Below, in pieces: positions 43,758 through 55,420 of a stretch of 64,000 nt of DNA; the first letter of the stretch is position 1; every line of letters starts with the position of its first letter. The stretch is taken from assembly GCF_030272615.1 (NCBI RefSeq), contig NC_081413.1, positions 723,007,649 to 723,071,648 on the forward strand, in the 5' to 3' direction. The notes below the pieces were generated by a model. That model searched no databases and was not told where the DNA came from. It saw only the letters and a list, made by a program, of their open reading frames with translations. Source of the stretch: Cryptomeria japonica. Lineage: Eukaryota > Streptophyta > Pinopsida > Cupressales > Cupressaceae. The position numbers were made by a program, and so were the translations under genes.

Positions 43758-46700
43758 TTAATTACCATTCGGGGGTGGTAACTGATCAAAAATGGATTTG
43801 TACTTGGTCTGTGCTTTGGTGAGAGCGACAGAGAGTGCAATCTTTACAGTGTCCATTAAAGAATTTTGTGCTTGAATATCAGCCAATAATGATATTAAGC
43901 CATCTAGAGTGCTTCCCTCTTGTGTAGTAGATAAGGAGGTGGCACGGTTGATCTGTTCTTGGATGGATGAAAGATGAGGAAGGAATAATGTCTGAAGTGT
44001 CATTATGTCCATCCGGATCTTGTGTTCTTCATTTCTTAGGTCCAATTGTTGATCCATGAGCTATTGTAGCTTTGTGTAAAAATTCTCAACTAAATTTGGC
44101 TCTGTGGTCAACTTGCTTGAGAGATCGGTGATCTCTTTCTCAATTGCCTTTGTTTTATTCTTAATGTCTTTAATGAATAAAGAAAATGTGCAGAGTTTCT
44201 AAAATAAATAAAGAATGTGCTTGAGTTGAGGAGTCAACTCAGCAATAAATTTGACAAGTTTGACTTTGCCAATAGCAATAGCTTTCTGTACCTCTTCTAT
44301 CATCTTTGCAGTGAGCTCTTTGTCTTTTAGCTTGCTCAAATATTCGGATGCATCTACTCCAGATGTTTCTATCTTTGTTAGGAGTTCATCCAGTTGAATG
44401 TGGATGGCTGCATCTGTTGATACTGTAGCTTCAGGTAGCATATCTATTAAGAGTGCTTTCACCTTCTGAAGTACTTTATTTTTCTTTTGAATGGCCATTT
44501 GCTTCTCTTGTTCGGCCTTTGCTTTGCACAGTTCACCGAAATAAATGAGTGCTTGCCCCTTTAATTTTGCTATGTCTACATTGGGCAACACTATTGGTTT
44601 TGACAAATCAACTTTAAAACTATGCTTTTTCATCTTCTTTTCTTTACCTTTCACCGATGGAACTAAGACAAGGGCTTGTGAGGCTTGATGACCCTCGGTA
44701 GGTTGCTCGGTAGAGGCAACACTTTGATCGGTTTCCTTAACCTTTGTAGAGTCCTTCGATGTCTCGGTACTCAGTGTCTCAGTTGCAACATTCTCAGTGA
44801 TAGAAGGTGCTTGAGATGTCTGTTCTTGAGTAGTACCTTCTCCTGTTGTAGACTTGTGACCTTCGGTGGTTGAGACAGGTTTCTTGACCAGTGGATAAGG
44901 TTGAACTTGTTCCAAGACTGATTCACTAGATACAAGTTTTGCATATGCATTGCCTTCTATCATTTCCTGTTTCGGTGCCTCTGTATGCATGACATCTTCG
45001 TCTATTTGAATGGTGTCAGCAGGGTCTTTCTCGGTAACATCAGGATCTTGCTCGGTGACATCAACAATTCAATTTCAGCTTGCTCACCGACATCCTTGAT
45101 TTTAAAGATTTCTTGCCACTTTGCTTTTGTCTCATTTTCCACTTCAATATACAACCCATTCATCAGTTTTAAAGCTCTTTGTTTGACAAGAAACTTTGAA
45201 TTGTAGGTTGTCAGATGTTCCTTTATTTCAGCTACTGACATGTCAGGAAAGAGATGAACCAGACTTCTTTCTCTGATCTATTTCTTCGAGTCCATTGCAT
45301 ACTTCCACCTATTATCAATATGCAAATAAAGTTCATTTGGAAGTGACTTAGCTAGTTCTAATGGAGCTAACCAGAATTTTAGAAGTGTGCAGATGATAGC
45401 TTCTTCAATTTGTCTCTTCTCATCATTATTTTTGGTTTCATACTTGACATATCTAAATGATCCAAATCCACCATATTCTTTCAGATTAGCACAAAAGTTT
45501 TCAACACTATGTACATTTTCCTTCTTGCTCTTGACAATCTAAAATTTGCTTGCATCCTCTGATTCAGTATCACTAGACTCTTTTGCCAAAATGAGTCTCA
45601 AAGTAGATTTATTGTAGGTCTTCTTTACCTTGGGAATAGTAACACTTTTTGTTTTCTTACTCAGTGAGGTTGCAGATGCTCTTATGTTAGGTCGCTTTGG
45701 AGGTGGAGTCAGTGAGGCCTTTGATGTGTCTTGTTTCTTTCTCTTCAACACTTTTCCCTTAGGCAATTCAGTGCTTAGTGTTATTGCTGCCTCTTGGGTT
45801 TCAGATTCCTCTTCGGTAATGGCAATGGTGCCTTTGATAGGTGTAGAGGAAGAGTCTTCTCCAAATTTCTCTAACAATGCCTTTATCATTTTTGTTGCCT
45901 TTCTTATAGCTTTGGGTACTACAATGCTCATTTTTACTTTTACCTTCACTTCCTCATAGGTTCCATACCTTAGCTCGGTAGCATGCCTCGGTAATGAGAG
46001 AAAGGCATCAATTTGCTGTTGTGTGATTTCAAAGTCAATCTCGTAACCCATCGGTGACAAAGATTGAGTCCTCAGTTCCACAACATTCACATAACAGTAA
46101 TCGGTGTCAACTTCAAAACATATATCATTTTTGTATTTCTCCACTAGCTGGGGTGGAATCCTATATCTGTTATGCATTTTCTCTTGAAATTTACTGAAGT
46201 AATCATCCATAATATCATTGAAATTATCACCTAACTTCTTGATGAAGTCATTAATCTGATGGGTGATTGGTCGGTGTAGTTCCCAAACAACTTGACTGAC
46301 TGATGGAAAGAATTTTTCAAAATAGAAAAGCATGCATACCAGTAATGATCCAAACTTTAGAGTATTAGCCGAGTTGTTCTTCTTCGGCTTCCTGATGGTG
46401 TTCAAATTCTCAAACAGGTTCTTTAGCAACACCTCACATAGGTCAATTTTCATTCCCTTTTTCACAATTTTGTAAGCCAGGTCTACTGCTGCACAGGGTA
46501 CACTGTTTTCCCTTGCCGACTGGAAGAAACAGTAACCAATTACTCTAATGGAAAATTTTAGTTCTTCATCTATGACATTGTTCAATTTCAATCCTCTACA
46601 ATCAGATTCTACTCTGGTTAAACTGGTCAATTCCTTCTGTGATATCATCTTTTGGGCTCGGGCATGATCATGAATGGGGTAACCGGTAATTAGATGAATA

Positions 46701-47092
46701 ATTTCCTTGGTAATCTTAAATGGTTGCTCTTCTAGCCACATGAAATCATCGTGAACTCTGCGTAGAAAAAACTTGACCCACTAGGGTTTGAACATGCGGG
46801 GATAGGTTAGGGCTTCAGTTAATCTCTTGATCTTAATGTGCTCATACTTGCTATTCAATTTACCATCCGTGCACAGCTCATCATAGGTGTCTTTAATTTC
46901 AACATGACCGAGTTCTTCAACATGACATTTGGTGAAGAATCTCACATCCTCGACTAACAACACTCTATCCAGGATGAGTGAAAAGGCAGTTTTGTCATCC
47001 GGTTCAGATGCAACTTTAGGAGTCAAAGAGTATTTTAGTGAGGGCTTATCTACATTCTTGACAACTATGGGATCTTGGATCTTGGGCGCCAT
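43758..47092 (-). pseudogene. NA-1 large ORF (~1,100 codons), unknown function
   Basis: It begins MAPKIQDPIVVKNVD at 47092 and ends KSIFDQLPPPNGN with a stop at 43758-43760. One frame holds from 47092 to about 45065 with stops near 46781, 45539 and 45271; a frameshift follows, and the second frame runs to the end with stops near 44199 and 44060. The first ~400 residues look globular (WLEEQPFKITKEIIHLITGY, then YRIPPQLVEKYKNDICF). Then come a basic segment with nuclear-localisation-like KVLKRKKQ and PPPKRPN, a second globular part, a Thr/Glu-rich linker in which ACCGAG codon pairs recur, and a Lys/Glu-rich likely coiled coil. I recognise no family. The single long frame and even decay suggest it was translated in the parent. 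Confidence 0.7.
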
Positions 47093-47615
47093 TGTAGATT
47101 TCAGATAAAAGCTAACAAAGGATCCTTAGGGTTTCAGGATTTTAAAAAACTGACACTTTATACTTAGCAGATAATGGCAACTAGATACGATTGGTAAATC
47201 ATCTTAACAATGCATTGAGATTGATGTAAATACCTTGAATTTGCTTTGTAGGAGGTTTGATCGCCTTTGAATTCGCTTTGCTCTGCTCTCTCGAAAACTT
47301 GGTAAGTGTAAATGACTGCAAAAATGCTTTTAAATACACCATATGCCTTATCAGGCTCTGTGCGGATTAGGTCAAAAACATTAAATGCACTCGGTTCAAC
47401 TAAACCTTCTTTCCTTTTTCCGCTTTAACTGAGTAACCAAACTTCCTTCATTCACCGACTAGACAGGTTTCCTGTATAGTGCTTTAAAAGACTTTAAAAT
47501 AATTTCAAACTTACTATTACAACTTAATTATGCAAATTTGAATTAAGTACATGATAAAATAGGAACTGTTAAGATTTAACCTTGAGAGAATGCAGTCCCT
47601 TCATACCTTTACTGA
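47093..47615 (-). other. NA-1 spacer between the two ORFs
   Basis: About 520 bp of AT-rich sequence without a supported ORF. It could include a splice site or promoter for the second ORF, but I see no clear signal. Confidence 0.5.
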
Positions 47616-48969
47616 TTAATTTGGAATAGGTGCACCTAACTTGGTAGGTAAGGTGCTTTCTTCATTTGACACAATTTCCTTCTTTTTCCAAATCATCTTT
47701 AATTTGTCTTTTATTTCTTCAGTGTCTTTTCTAGGTTGATCTCTACAATCTCCAGCTAGGTGTCCAACTTTGTGACAATGAAAACATGCCATACCAGGAT
47801 TTCTCCATGATCTTCGGTTGTTCATTCCAAACCTTATAAAATAGTTGGCACTTATATGTCCATATCTTCCACAACATTCACACCATATCCTTGTATTGTA
47901 ATCCCATGGTACTGTAGAATACTGTCGGTAAGGATGTGTGTGAGTTCGGTAACCTCTAGCATTTGCTTGGTGTGCAAACCACATATAGTTCTTTTGCTTA
48001 AGCCATCACTTCTCGGTACTATGTCCATATCTATTGCAGTTTTTACAAAACCCTTTGAACTTTGCCTTCTAATAATTGTTCACAGACTTTGTCCTACATT
48101 GATTAGATGTGTGACCATATTTATTGCAATTGTAATAATAACCTTTGGACTTAGTGACAATCGGTTGCTTACCTTTTTCTGATTTGGCACATGTTGGCAG
48201 TGTGACCTTGATTTCCACAGTAGTTGCAAATAGGCTTCTTTCTTTTGATGTTATTCTTGTTTCCATCTTGCTTTGATGATTCTCCTCTCTCGGTAGTGTG
48301 AATTCCCTTCTCGGTAGAGTCTTTTCCTTTGTAACCGAGTCCTACATCTTTGTTGGGTCTTCTTGTATTCAGTTGCTCATCCAACATCTTTGATGCTTCA
48401 TAACTCTTCTTGAGTGTTTCTTTGGATTTCTTCTCTAATTCAAGTTCATCGGTCAACCTTGATACTTCAAGTTTCAATGCTTGATTCTCATCATTTTTCA
48501 GAATTGCTTCATGATGTGCATAACCTAGTTGATCTGACAGATTTTGTTGAATTCCAGTCAACCTTGTGATTTCATCATTCTTATCTGACACTAAGACTTC
48601 AAGTTGTTGTTTCTCTCTTTCTAGATCTCTTACTTTATCCTCGGTTGTCCTTAATGCATCAAGATTTTCAGTCATCTGTGTGCTGAAATGTTCATGTTCT
48701 CTTTTTATTGCTTTCAGTTGATCAGCCAGTGCTTTGTTCTTTTCTTTCAATACTCCAATCATTTCTTCAGTTTCTTTAGATATATTGTTCTTAGATGATG
48801 TCTCAATTTGTTCCACTAACTCTTGAGAGTCCTGCAAATCATCAGATAATCTTCTTCTTACTTTCAGAGATTTTTGCATCTGTCTTTGCATGTTTGCAAT
48901 CACTTGATTAGCATGATCTAGTTCTTCTTGCATATATATAATCCTCCGAGATTGTTTATAGCCTTCCAT
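47616..48969 (-). pseudogene. NA-1 gag-like protein: coiled coil plus five zinc knuckles
   Basis: The ATG at 48969 lies about 50 nt after the primer site. Residues 1-200 are strongly heptad-like and charged (QEELDHANQVIANMQRQMQK, EKQQLEVLVSDKNDEITRL). The frame shifts near 48190, after the first knuckle. Five CCHC-type knuckles follow: an intact CNYCGNQGHTANMC, one with its first Cys now Tyr (YYNCNKYGHTSNQC), one cut by a stop at its last Cys (CKNCNRYGHSTEK), one with its last Cys now Tyr (CECCGRYGHISANY), and an intact CFHCHKVGHLAGDC. No UBN2-type capsid domain is seen, unlike Cop-1. A nucleic-acid-binding, Gag-like role is inferred. Confidence 0.78.
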
Positions 48970-49017
48970 TGATAAGATCTTTCTCTTTAGGCATTTATAC
49001 CCTTTTCAAAGATTGAA

Positions 49018-49029
49018 GCTCTAATACCA
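49018..49029 (-). promoter_or_regulatory. NA-1 primer-binding site
   Basis: Minus strand TGGTATTAGAGC differs from the initiator-Met-type site of Cop-1 by one base. It lies two bases from the LTR. Confidence 0.88.
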
Positions 49030-49031
49030 AT

Positions 49032-50172
49032 TGTTAGGCCCAATATGGAAAGCTAATGTACTGAAAGGGGAGGGGTGAATCAGTACTCCAAAACTTCTCT
49101 TCAATAATAACTTTACTGTTATGCATAAACCAAATAGTGTAGTAACATAATATAAAGCTAAAACAAATAGATAACAATCATACATGATTCACTCCATAAC
49201 ACATATATTTTGGTTACGTAGAAACTCTTGGTTAGAGAGAAAAGCTGCAGTGGGGATAGCACCCACAACTTCACTACTGCAATAATAAAGAGTGCTCGGT
49301 TAGAGCTACATGTTTAGCTATTTCTGATAGCTTACCCTGTTAGGAGTATCAAGATCTATTAGATCTACCTTGCTAAAGGATTTTACAACACTTAATCTAA
49401 ATGTTGCACCTGGTTAGAGGCTTTACAATTTATAGACTTGATTAGAGTCTTTTACAATGTTAAAGGTTTCTCTTTCAACTTCAAAATGTTACAATAAAAT
49501 CATTACAAATATCTGCAACTTTACAGCTGGAATGTTATAGCAGATTCTATGTGCTCAGAATAAGTTACCTCGCTTATAGCATACCTTGGTAACCCATATA
49601 GTAACTCGGTAAACCCTTTTGTTTACTCTGTTCTTTAACTGTTCTATGAAATCCTTCTTGGTGACCTTTGTGTCTCTGTAACAGTCTTCTTACACTCATG
49701 CACACACACACTTTAAATTATTAACTCATGCTATATAAATAGATCTCTTATGACGGTGATCCATTCATTGCTTCGATCTTACAAACATGTTTTATCAAAT
49801 GAATAACCATGCAAGTTAATTAATTGGTTAGATGACATCAAAATCATACACAATCTTTAAGTGCAATTTCCAATGTGATAATGGTTAGATGTGCCTCGAT
49901 CTTGTAACACATTTTCATATGTATGTCCAGGTTCAATGAATCTGGTAACATGTTTCACTCGGTGTATATCAACTCAGTGTGTCATCTTTGTTGCTCAGTA
50001 GACATGAAATGATACTCGGTAGACAACTCGGTGTATACTACATTCTGAGACTACTTTCTTCTATAACCGACTAGACTATTCATACCGACTGAATATCTCG
50101 GTAGAGATAACCAACTAGAGTATATAGAATAACTCCGACATGAAGCTAATGGCAACTTGATAAGTAGTAATA
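49032..50172 (-). repeat. NA-1 5' LTR (1141 bp)
   Basis: It runs from TGTTAGGCCCAATATGG on the plus strand (minus end CTAACA) to GTAGTAATA at 50172, where one terminal base differs from the 3' LTR. CTCGGT words again cluster in U3 (49950-50105). Confidence 0.93.
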
Positions 50173-50177
50173 GTAGG
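50173..50177. repeat. NA-1 target site duplication, right copy (GTAGG)
   Basis: Direct repeat of 42251-42255. Confidence 0.92.
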
Positions 50178-51084
50178 CATATCCTTTTTTGTTTCTGTGA
50201 TTTTTAATGCCTCTAGTTGTGTAGTGAGAGGTGCTGCCTGATTGATAGGTACCTGCTTATCCACACTTTCTTTCAAGTAATTACAATGTTGGAAGGGATT
50301 TGGATCACCCCTTATGGTGATTTCAACACCATTATATGGGAATTTGACACACTGATGGAATGTGGATGGTACTTCTTGCATGGTGTGGATCCATGGGCGA
50401 CCTAATAACATGTTATATCCTAGCTCTCTGTCCAAGACTTGAAAAGTCACCTCTGTTGTTATGGGTCCCACTTGTACTGGTAATGTTACAATGACTTTTG
50501 ATCGACATTCTTCATCATCGTATGCCTTGATATTTATCCTCTTGGAAGAATCAATGTGAAGTTCTGAATATCCTAGTGCCTTGACCAACTTTAAAGTACA
50601 AATGTTGAGACCAACTCCCCCATCTATGAGTACTCTTCTGATTTTTCTCTTATGAATGTAAGCTTCCAAATGTAGTGGGTCATTATGAAGTAGTCTATCA
50701 CTAGGAATATCTTGTTCTATGAATGCAATACATGTGCCTTGTGTCAAATTCCCTACCATAGAATGGAAGGCATTTTCATCTATATCTCTATCCACTACTG
50801 AATCTTGAAGTTCTTTATCTAGTATAGCTCTGTGAGTGGGTGAAATACGCAATAGTTTGAATAATGATATTTGTGCTGGAGTTTTCTTAAGTTGTTCAAC
50901 AACATTGTAAGTCCCTACTGCTGGTGGATGATTTGGTGGTATCCCTTGTAAAGTTACCTTTGATCTGTGAGTAACCACTGCACAGTCTCTGTCTCTGGGA
51001 GTTATGGTGATTGTAGCAACTATATCATTTGACTTATAAGATTGTTCAGTATCATAAGCTATTTTATCAAGATTTATGTTAAAT
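50178..51084 (-). pseudogene. Tat-3 protease and end of Gag
   Basis: This matches Tat-2 at about 11700-12400. It includes the conserved pre-protease segment (LKKTPAQISLFKLLRISPTH), the active-site D-G-G in VLIDGGVGLN, and NMLLGRPWIHTMQEVPSTFH. The frame is open from 50978 to the NA-1 insertion, so this part is better preserved than in Tat-2. The solo LTR bounds it upstream and NA-1 cuts it downstream. Confidence 0.88.
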
Positions 51085-51089
51085 CCCTC
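51085..51089. repeat. Solo LTR target duplication, left copy (CCCTC)
   Basis: CCCTC recurs at 52357-52361, flanking the solo LTR exactly. Confidence 0.85.
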
Positions 51090-52356
51090 TAAAGAGGGGA
51101 AAAAGACCCGTGAGGTGGATTAGTTAATAAGCATGCAAATCAAACATGGAAGTATATGAAATCAAAGACATAATTTGAAATGCATGAAAACATGAATAAT
51201 GAAAATGTATACCTCACCAAACCTTATACCTCTCCCTCGGATTGAGATTGATGAAGTGAAGGTGCCCCTTGGTGATGCTCCACTTGATGTGCTCCTCTTG
51301 CTTGCTTGCTTGAGGTGGATGGCTCTCCAATGTTGTGCACAAATGGAATAGATTTAAAAGATGATGGAAATGAGATGATTAAGTGTGGATGTAGGATGAT
51401 ATTGACATGATAAGGATGCTAAAATGATTTTCCTAGGCTCAGAAGGGTAGCATAAGATTACTGAACTTGGAGAAGAAGAATGGAGGGATGGAGTCCTCAA
51501 TTTATAGGAAGAGGAGAGGAAGAATGGACAGCTAGGATTGCTTGTGAGCTCACACAAGGCCCAAGAGAGGGTGTGGAGACCAAGAGATATGCCTTAAAGG
51601 CATTTCTTGTCTCCACACTCCTCAAGGTACATTGGGGAGACTTCCCAAGGTACCTTGAGAAGAGCAAAGTGCATTAGGAAGATTTCCCAATGTGCCTTGA
51701 GAGGAGCAAGGGATGTGACATTCCTTGAAGAATAGGGAGGAGGAATTTAAAATTCTCCAAAAATGGATAATCATGGGGATTGGAGGAATAAGAAGGAATT
51801 AAAAATTCCTTGGGAGAGGAGATGCCTAGAGGATTGTGAGATTTTGAAGATCTCACATTCACCTAGGAAAAGAGCATTAAAAGCTAGTGGTTGGATGGAA
51901 GGGACAAGGAGTTGACTTTGTGGCTAATCATGATGATTAGCCATTAGCAACTCATTAGGAGGGGGATTAAAGGAAATGTTAGGTGGGATTAGGATTTGAC
52001 TAGGAGAGAGAATGAGTGGAGGGAATTAAAAATTAGAAGAATAAGGTTAAGTGAGTTTAGGGAGTTTCTAGAAGACTTTATTAGGTTAATGATGAATTAA
52101 GAAGATGGTTTGTAGGAAGCATGTGGGTTAACTAATTAATTGAAATTAATTAGCCAAGAGGAAGATTTGTGAGGATTTAATCTTTTAGAAGAATAAAGAA
52201 AGGGATTGATTTATTAAATAAATCAGTCACATACTATAGTGACAATATCAATTATATTTAATTAATATTGAGGAGAATTTGAATTAACATAATTAATTAA
52301 TTAATTATGTGAGGAATTAAAAATAATTAAAAAATAATTATTTTTAAGTGTCTACA
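51090..52356 (-). repeat. Solo LTR of the Tat-1 family (1267 bp)
   Basis: On the minus strand it starts TGTAGACACTTAAAAATAAT at 52356 and ends CCCCTCTTTA at 51090. It is homologous to the Tat-1 3' LTR in opposite orientation. A TATA-like box lies at 51499-51506 (plus AATTTATA). With one LTR, no internal sequence and a perfect 5-bp duplication, it is the product of LTR-LTR recombination. It sits between Tat-3 Gag and protease. Confidence 0.9.
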
Positions 52357-52361
52357 CCCTC
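52357..52361. repeat. Solo LTR target duplication, right copy (CCCTC)
   Basis: Direct repeat of 51085-51089. Confidence 0.85.
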
Positions 52362-53192
52362 TTCATAGTCTTTATGTGTATGTTTGACATCCATGATGTG
52401 TTCTATGAGTTCATCTTCAAACCAACCCGAGTGAGATGGTTGATCATGCCCCTAGTCTCTGAGACAAAGATTTATATCATCATCATACTTTGGTGCCTTT
52501 GATATCGTGCAAATTTGGTTATCATCTGTGTGAGTGTCTTGATATTGGTCATCTTGATCAAGTGTTTCTTGTGAATCATTGTTTGCTACATCTCCTGAGC
52601 TAATGGCATGAATAGTGTAGTCGTATGAGACCTTTGTGTAGTTAGTTGTATTGTCTTGGGTACCTGATGTGGTAGTTTTCCCTTTGTCATGCTTAACAAA
52701 AGGATCCTTAAAAATTGTATGATTTGTGTTTGCTGAGGTTTTATCGGTATCGATTGTGATGTCCCCTTGGTCTATCATATCGTGGACCAAGTTTTTCAAT
52801 TTGTAGCAAATTGTTGTTTTGTGACCTTTAGTTTGATGATAATCACATAAATCATTATCATTCCACCATGTGGGTTTGAAAGGACCTGGTTCATACACTC
52901 TTCAAGTAAAGTGATCATGTTTGTCTGTATTAACTTTTTGAGCGCTGACTCAATAGGTTCTCCTAGAGGTGTGTAATTTCTTCTTGGAGCATTTACCCTG
53001 GGGTATCTTGTGTTCATTTTTTGTGTAGAATTTACACTTGCAGAGGTCATGTTATTCCCTATATGTGGATTAGATGACTGACTTATTCCCAAAGATAAAG
53101 GGGGTTGAGTTATGTTTATCGTTCTGGCGTCTACAATACCATCATTGGTCACATTTTTGTTTTTTGACCAAAACTTAGATTTGTCATTGTTG
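52362..53192 (-). pseudogene. Tat-3 Gag, C-terminal part
   Basis: It contains the variant knuckle C-x2-H-x4-H-x4-C (CDYHQTKGHKTTIC, near 52800-52845), preceded by PTWWNDNDL, which matches PPWWNDSHY in Tat-2. Upstream sequence (NNDKSKFWSKNKNV, then PRRNYTPLGEPIESALKKL) also matches Tat-2. A frameshift near 52890 separates the two parts. Cop-2 cuts it at 53192, so the main Gag domain lies outside the window. Confidence 0.85.
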
Positions 53193-53708
53193 TGATAGTT
53201 CTGATACTAATTGTAAAGTACAGATGCCAATAGCTAACAAGATGAGAGGGGAGGGTGAATCATACAAACTTAAACTTCCATGAAATCAACAGATTCAACC
53301 TCGGTAACATATGCTTCAGTAATATAACCAAAAACTGCTAAACATGCAAACTCATAAACACATAATCATCATAACACATATAACACCAGATTTAACGTGG
53401 AAACCCAAATAGGGAAAAAACATTGTGGGATTTCAGACCCACTAAGAAATATACTCTTCTAGAGTATGCTCGGTTAAAAGCAAATCCTGTTAAAGATTAC
53501 AAACACATTGCTAGATGTGACCCGGTTAAGGGATTTCCCTCAGATTTGTTAGGATCTTCACTTTGTTAGAAGTGACCTTGTGAAAGGATTTCAAACACTC
53601 ATTTAGAATGTTACCTTGCTAGAGGGTTTACAAGTAAGACTGTTAAGTCCACTAGGTTAAGAGATTTCTCTGTTATTTAGAATAAACAACAATAGTAAAT
53701 ATATCTGC
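53193..53708 (-). repeat. Cop-2 3' LTR, distal part
   Basis: The distal half of the LTR. It begins TGATAGTTCTGATACTAAT on the plus strand and stops at ATATATCTGC, where Cop-3 is inserted. The sequence continues at 56924 and matches the uninterrupted 5' LTR at 63085-63110. Confidence 0.9.
53704..53708. repeat. Cop-3 target duplication (TCTGC; partner TTTGC at 56919-56923)
   Basis: Five-base duplication with one mismatch flanking Cop-3. The uninterrupted Cop-2 5' LTR has a single ATCTGCAACTTC at this place. Confidence 0.78.
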
Positions 53709-54029
53709 TGATAGTTCTGATACTTAATACAGATCCAATAGCCAACAAGATGAGAGGGGGGGGGGGGTGAATCATACAAACTTAATCATCCATAAAAACA
53801 TCAGATTCAACCTCGGTAACATATATCAGTCATATAATCAAAAACTGTCAAACATGCAAACTCAAAAGCATATGAACAATATAAACTCATAACACCATAT
53901 TTAACGTGGAAACCCAAATAGGGAAAAACCATTGTGGGATTTCGGACCCACTAAGAAATATACTCTTCTACAGTATGCTCAGTTAAAAGCAAATCTTGTT
54001 AAAGATTACAAAACACATTGCTAGATGTG
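53709..54029 (-). repeat. Cop-3 3' LTR fragment
   Basis: It matches the distal 321 bp of the Cop-3 5' LTR and ends at CTAGATGTG, where protease sequence begins. Confidence 0.88.
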
Positions 54030-55356
54030 TCAAACCTTCAACCCAATAAACATCATTGCATCTTGCTTTATCAAGAAGTGTTATGGATCCTTTACCTCTT
54101 ATCGGACATGGTTCATCATTATCAAATCTAACATAGCCTCCATCATAATCTTCTAACATAACAAACTTGTGTTTATCTCCTATCATATGATGTGAGCATC
54201 CACTATCTATAATCCAAGAATCATTAGTGTTTATGTGAGATATTAGGGCTTTTTCTTCATACCTTTCTTCATCTGATCCATCCTTGATGGCCACATAAAC
54301 AACTTCCTCTGTATCAATCTCATCTGATTTATCATCTTCAGATTCCTCATCAGCAATTAAGCATGTCTTTTTATCTCTTCTTCTGAAGTCTCGGTGTCCT
54401 CTGTAATGATTATCTTTTTGTCTGTCATCTCGGTAATCTCTCTTTTCAGTGAAATCTGTGTCAAGACAGTTAGAAGCCATATGTCCAATCTTATCACAAT
54501 TGAAACATTTCAAAGGTCATTTTCCTTTATACTTACCTTTGCCTCTCGGTAACCTTTTGGCCAATAGTGCTTCAAACTCTTCTTGCTTTCTGATTTCTTC
54601 ATACAATTTGTGTACCTCCTCCATGTTCTTTCGAAATCTTTCACTTGCTCCACTGTGATCTCCTTCAGAGTACTTATACTTTCTCTCATTGTAATTATTA
54701 GATTCATTCAGATGAAAAGAACTAAATGCAGATTCAACTTTATTTACCGATGACCCACTGTTATCAAAATTACTTAACTCTAATGCATGTAGCTTACCAA
54801 TAGTAGCATCCAAGGAAACTGGCATATTAGGTATAGACCTCAATTCATTGATTGCAAAGACTCGAATTGCATAGGCAGGTAGAAGGGTTCTTAACAACTT
54901 ACTTGTCACATCCTTTTCTTCAATAGTTCCTCCTGCTCCTTTGATTTGATTTACAATTTCCTTTAGTCTTGTACTGTACTGGGTTATGTTCTCACCTTCA
55001 TTCATCCTCATAGATTCAAGTTGTCCTCTTAGACTATCAACTTTTGCTCTTTGAACATGTTCATCTCCTCCATATACAGATATGAGCTTAGTCCACATTG
55101 CCTTTGCATCATTGCAGCCTTCTAGATCATTAAACTCAAAATCGGTCAATGCAGATGTTATTTCAATCATTGCTTGAATATGTTCTTGCTTCGCCTTTAT
55201 CTCTTCCATAGTCAATGGATAGGAGCTCGGTGCAACAAAATCATTCTCCAGATAGTATAAAACATATTCTCCAACTCCTGATAGATGTAGCTTCATCCTT
55301 TTTTGCCATGTAGAGAAACTTGACTTATTCAGCTTAGGTGCATCCCTCTTATACAT
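54030..55356 (-). pseudogene. Cop-3 Gag and truncated protease
   Basis: Gag starts MYKRDAPKLNKSSF at 55356. The UBN2-type domain is open to 54517; a stop then separates it by a few bases from the zinc knuckle CFNCDKIGHMASNC (frame 54513-53983). The protease active site is WIIDSGCSHHMIG. The protein ends in VEGL at the deletion joint, after which codons run into LTR sequence. The Gag is a distinct subtype from Cop-1 and Cop-2 (GVGEYVLYYLENDFVAPSS). Confidence 0.9.
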
Positions 55357-55406
55357 CTTTGGATCTTTAACTCAAGTGCCTTTAAACTTTCCTTCTGGAG
55401 TCCTAA

Positions 55407-55418
55407 GCTCTGATACCA
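55407..55418 (-). promoter_or_regulatory. Cop-3 primer-binding site
   Basis: Minus strand TGGTATCAGAGC, identical to the Cop-1 site, two bases from the LTR end. Confidence 0.9.
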
Positions 55419-55420
55419 AT

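Larger units (their letters stand above)
42256..50172 (-). mobile_element. NA-1: 7.9-kb LTR element without recognisable pol, carrying two large ORFs
   Basis: Two LTRs of 1141 bp each, a Met-type primer site, polypurine tracts and a perfect GTAGG duplication show a genuine retrotransposition product. The inside (5.6 kb) encodes a coiled-coil/zinc-knuckle protein and an unrecognised protein of about 1,100 codons. I see no protease, integrase, RT or RNase H motif on either strand. The LTRs share CTCGGT-rich U3 text with Cop-1 and Cop-2, so these copia families are candidate helpers. Confidence 0.9.

Noticed and set aside
42256-50172. Helitron or DNA transposon origin of NA-1
   Set aside because: It has LTRs, a primer site, polypurine tracts and a 5-bp target duplication.
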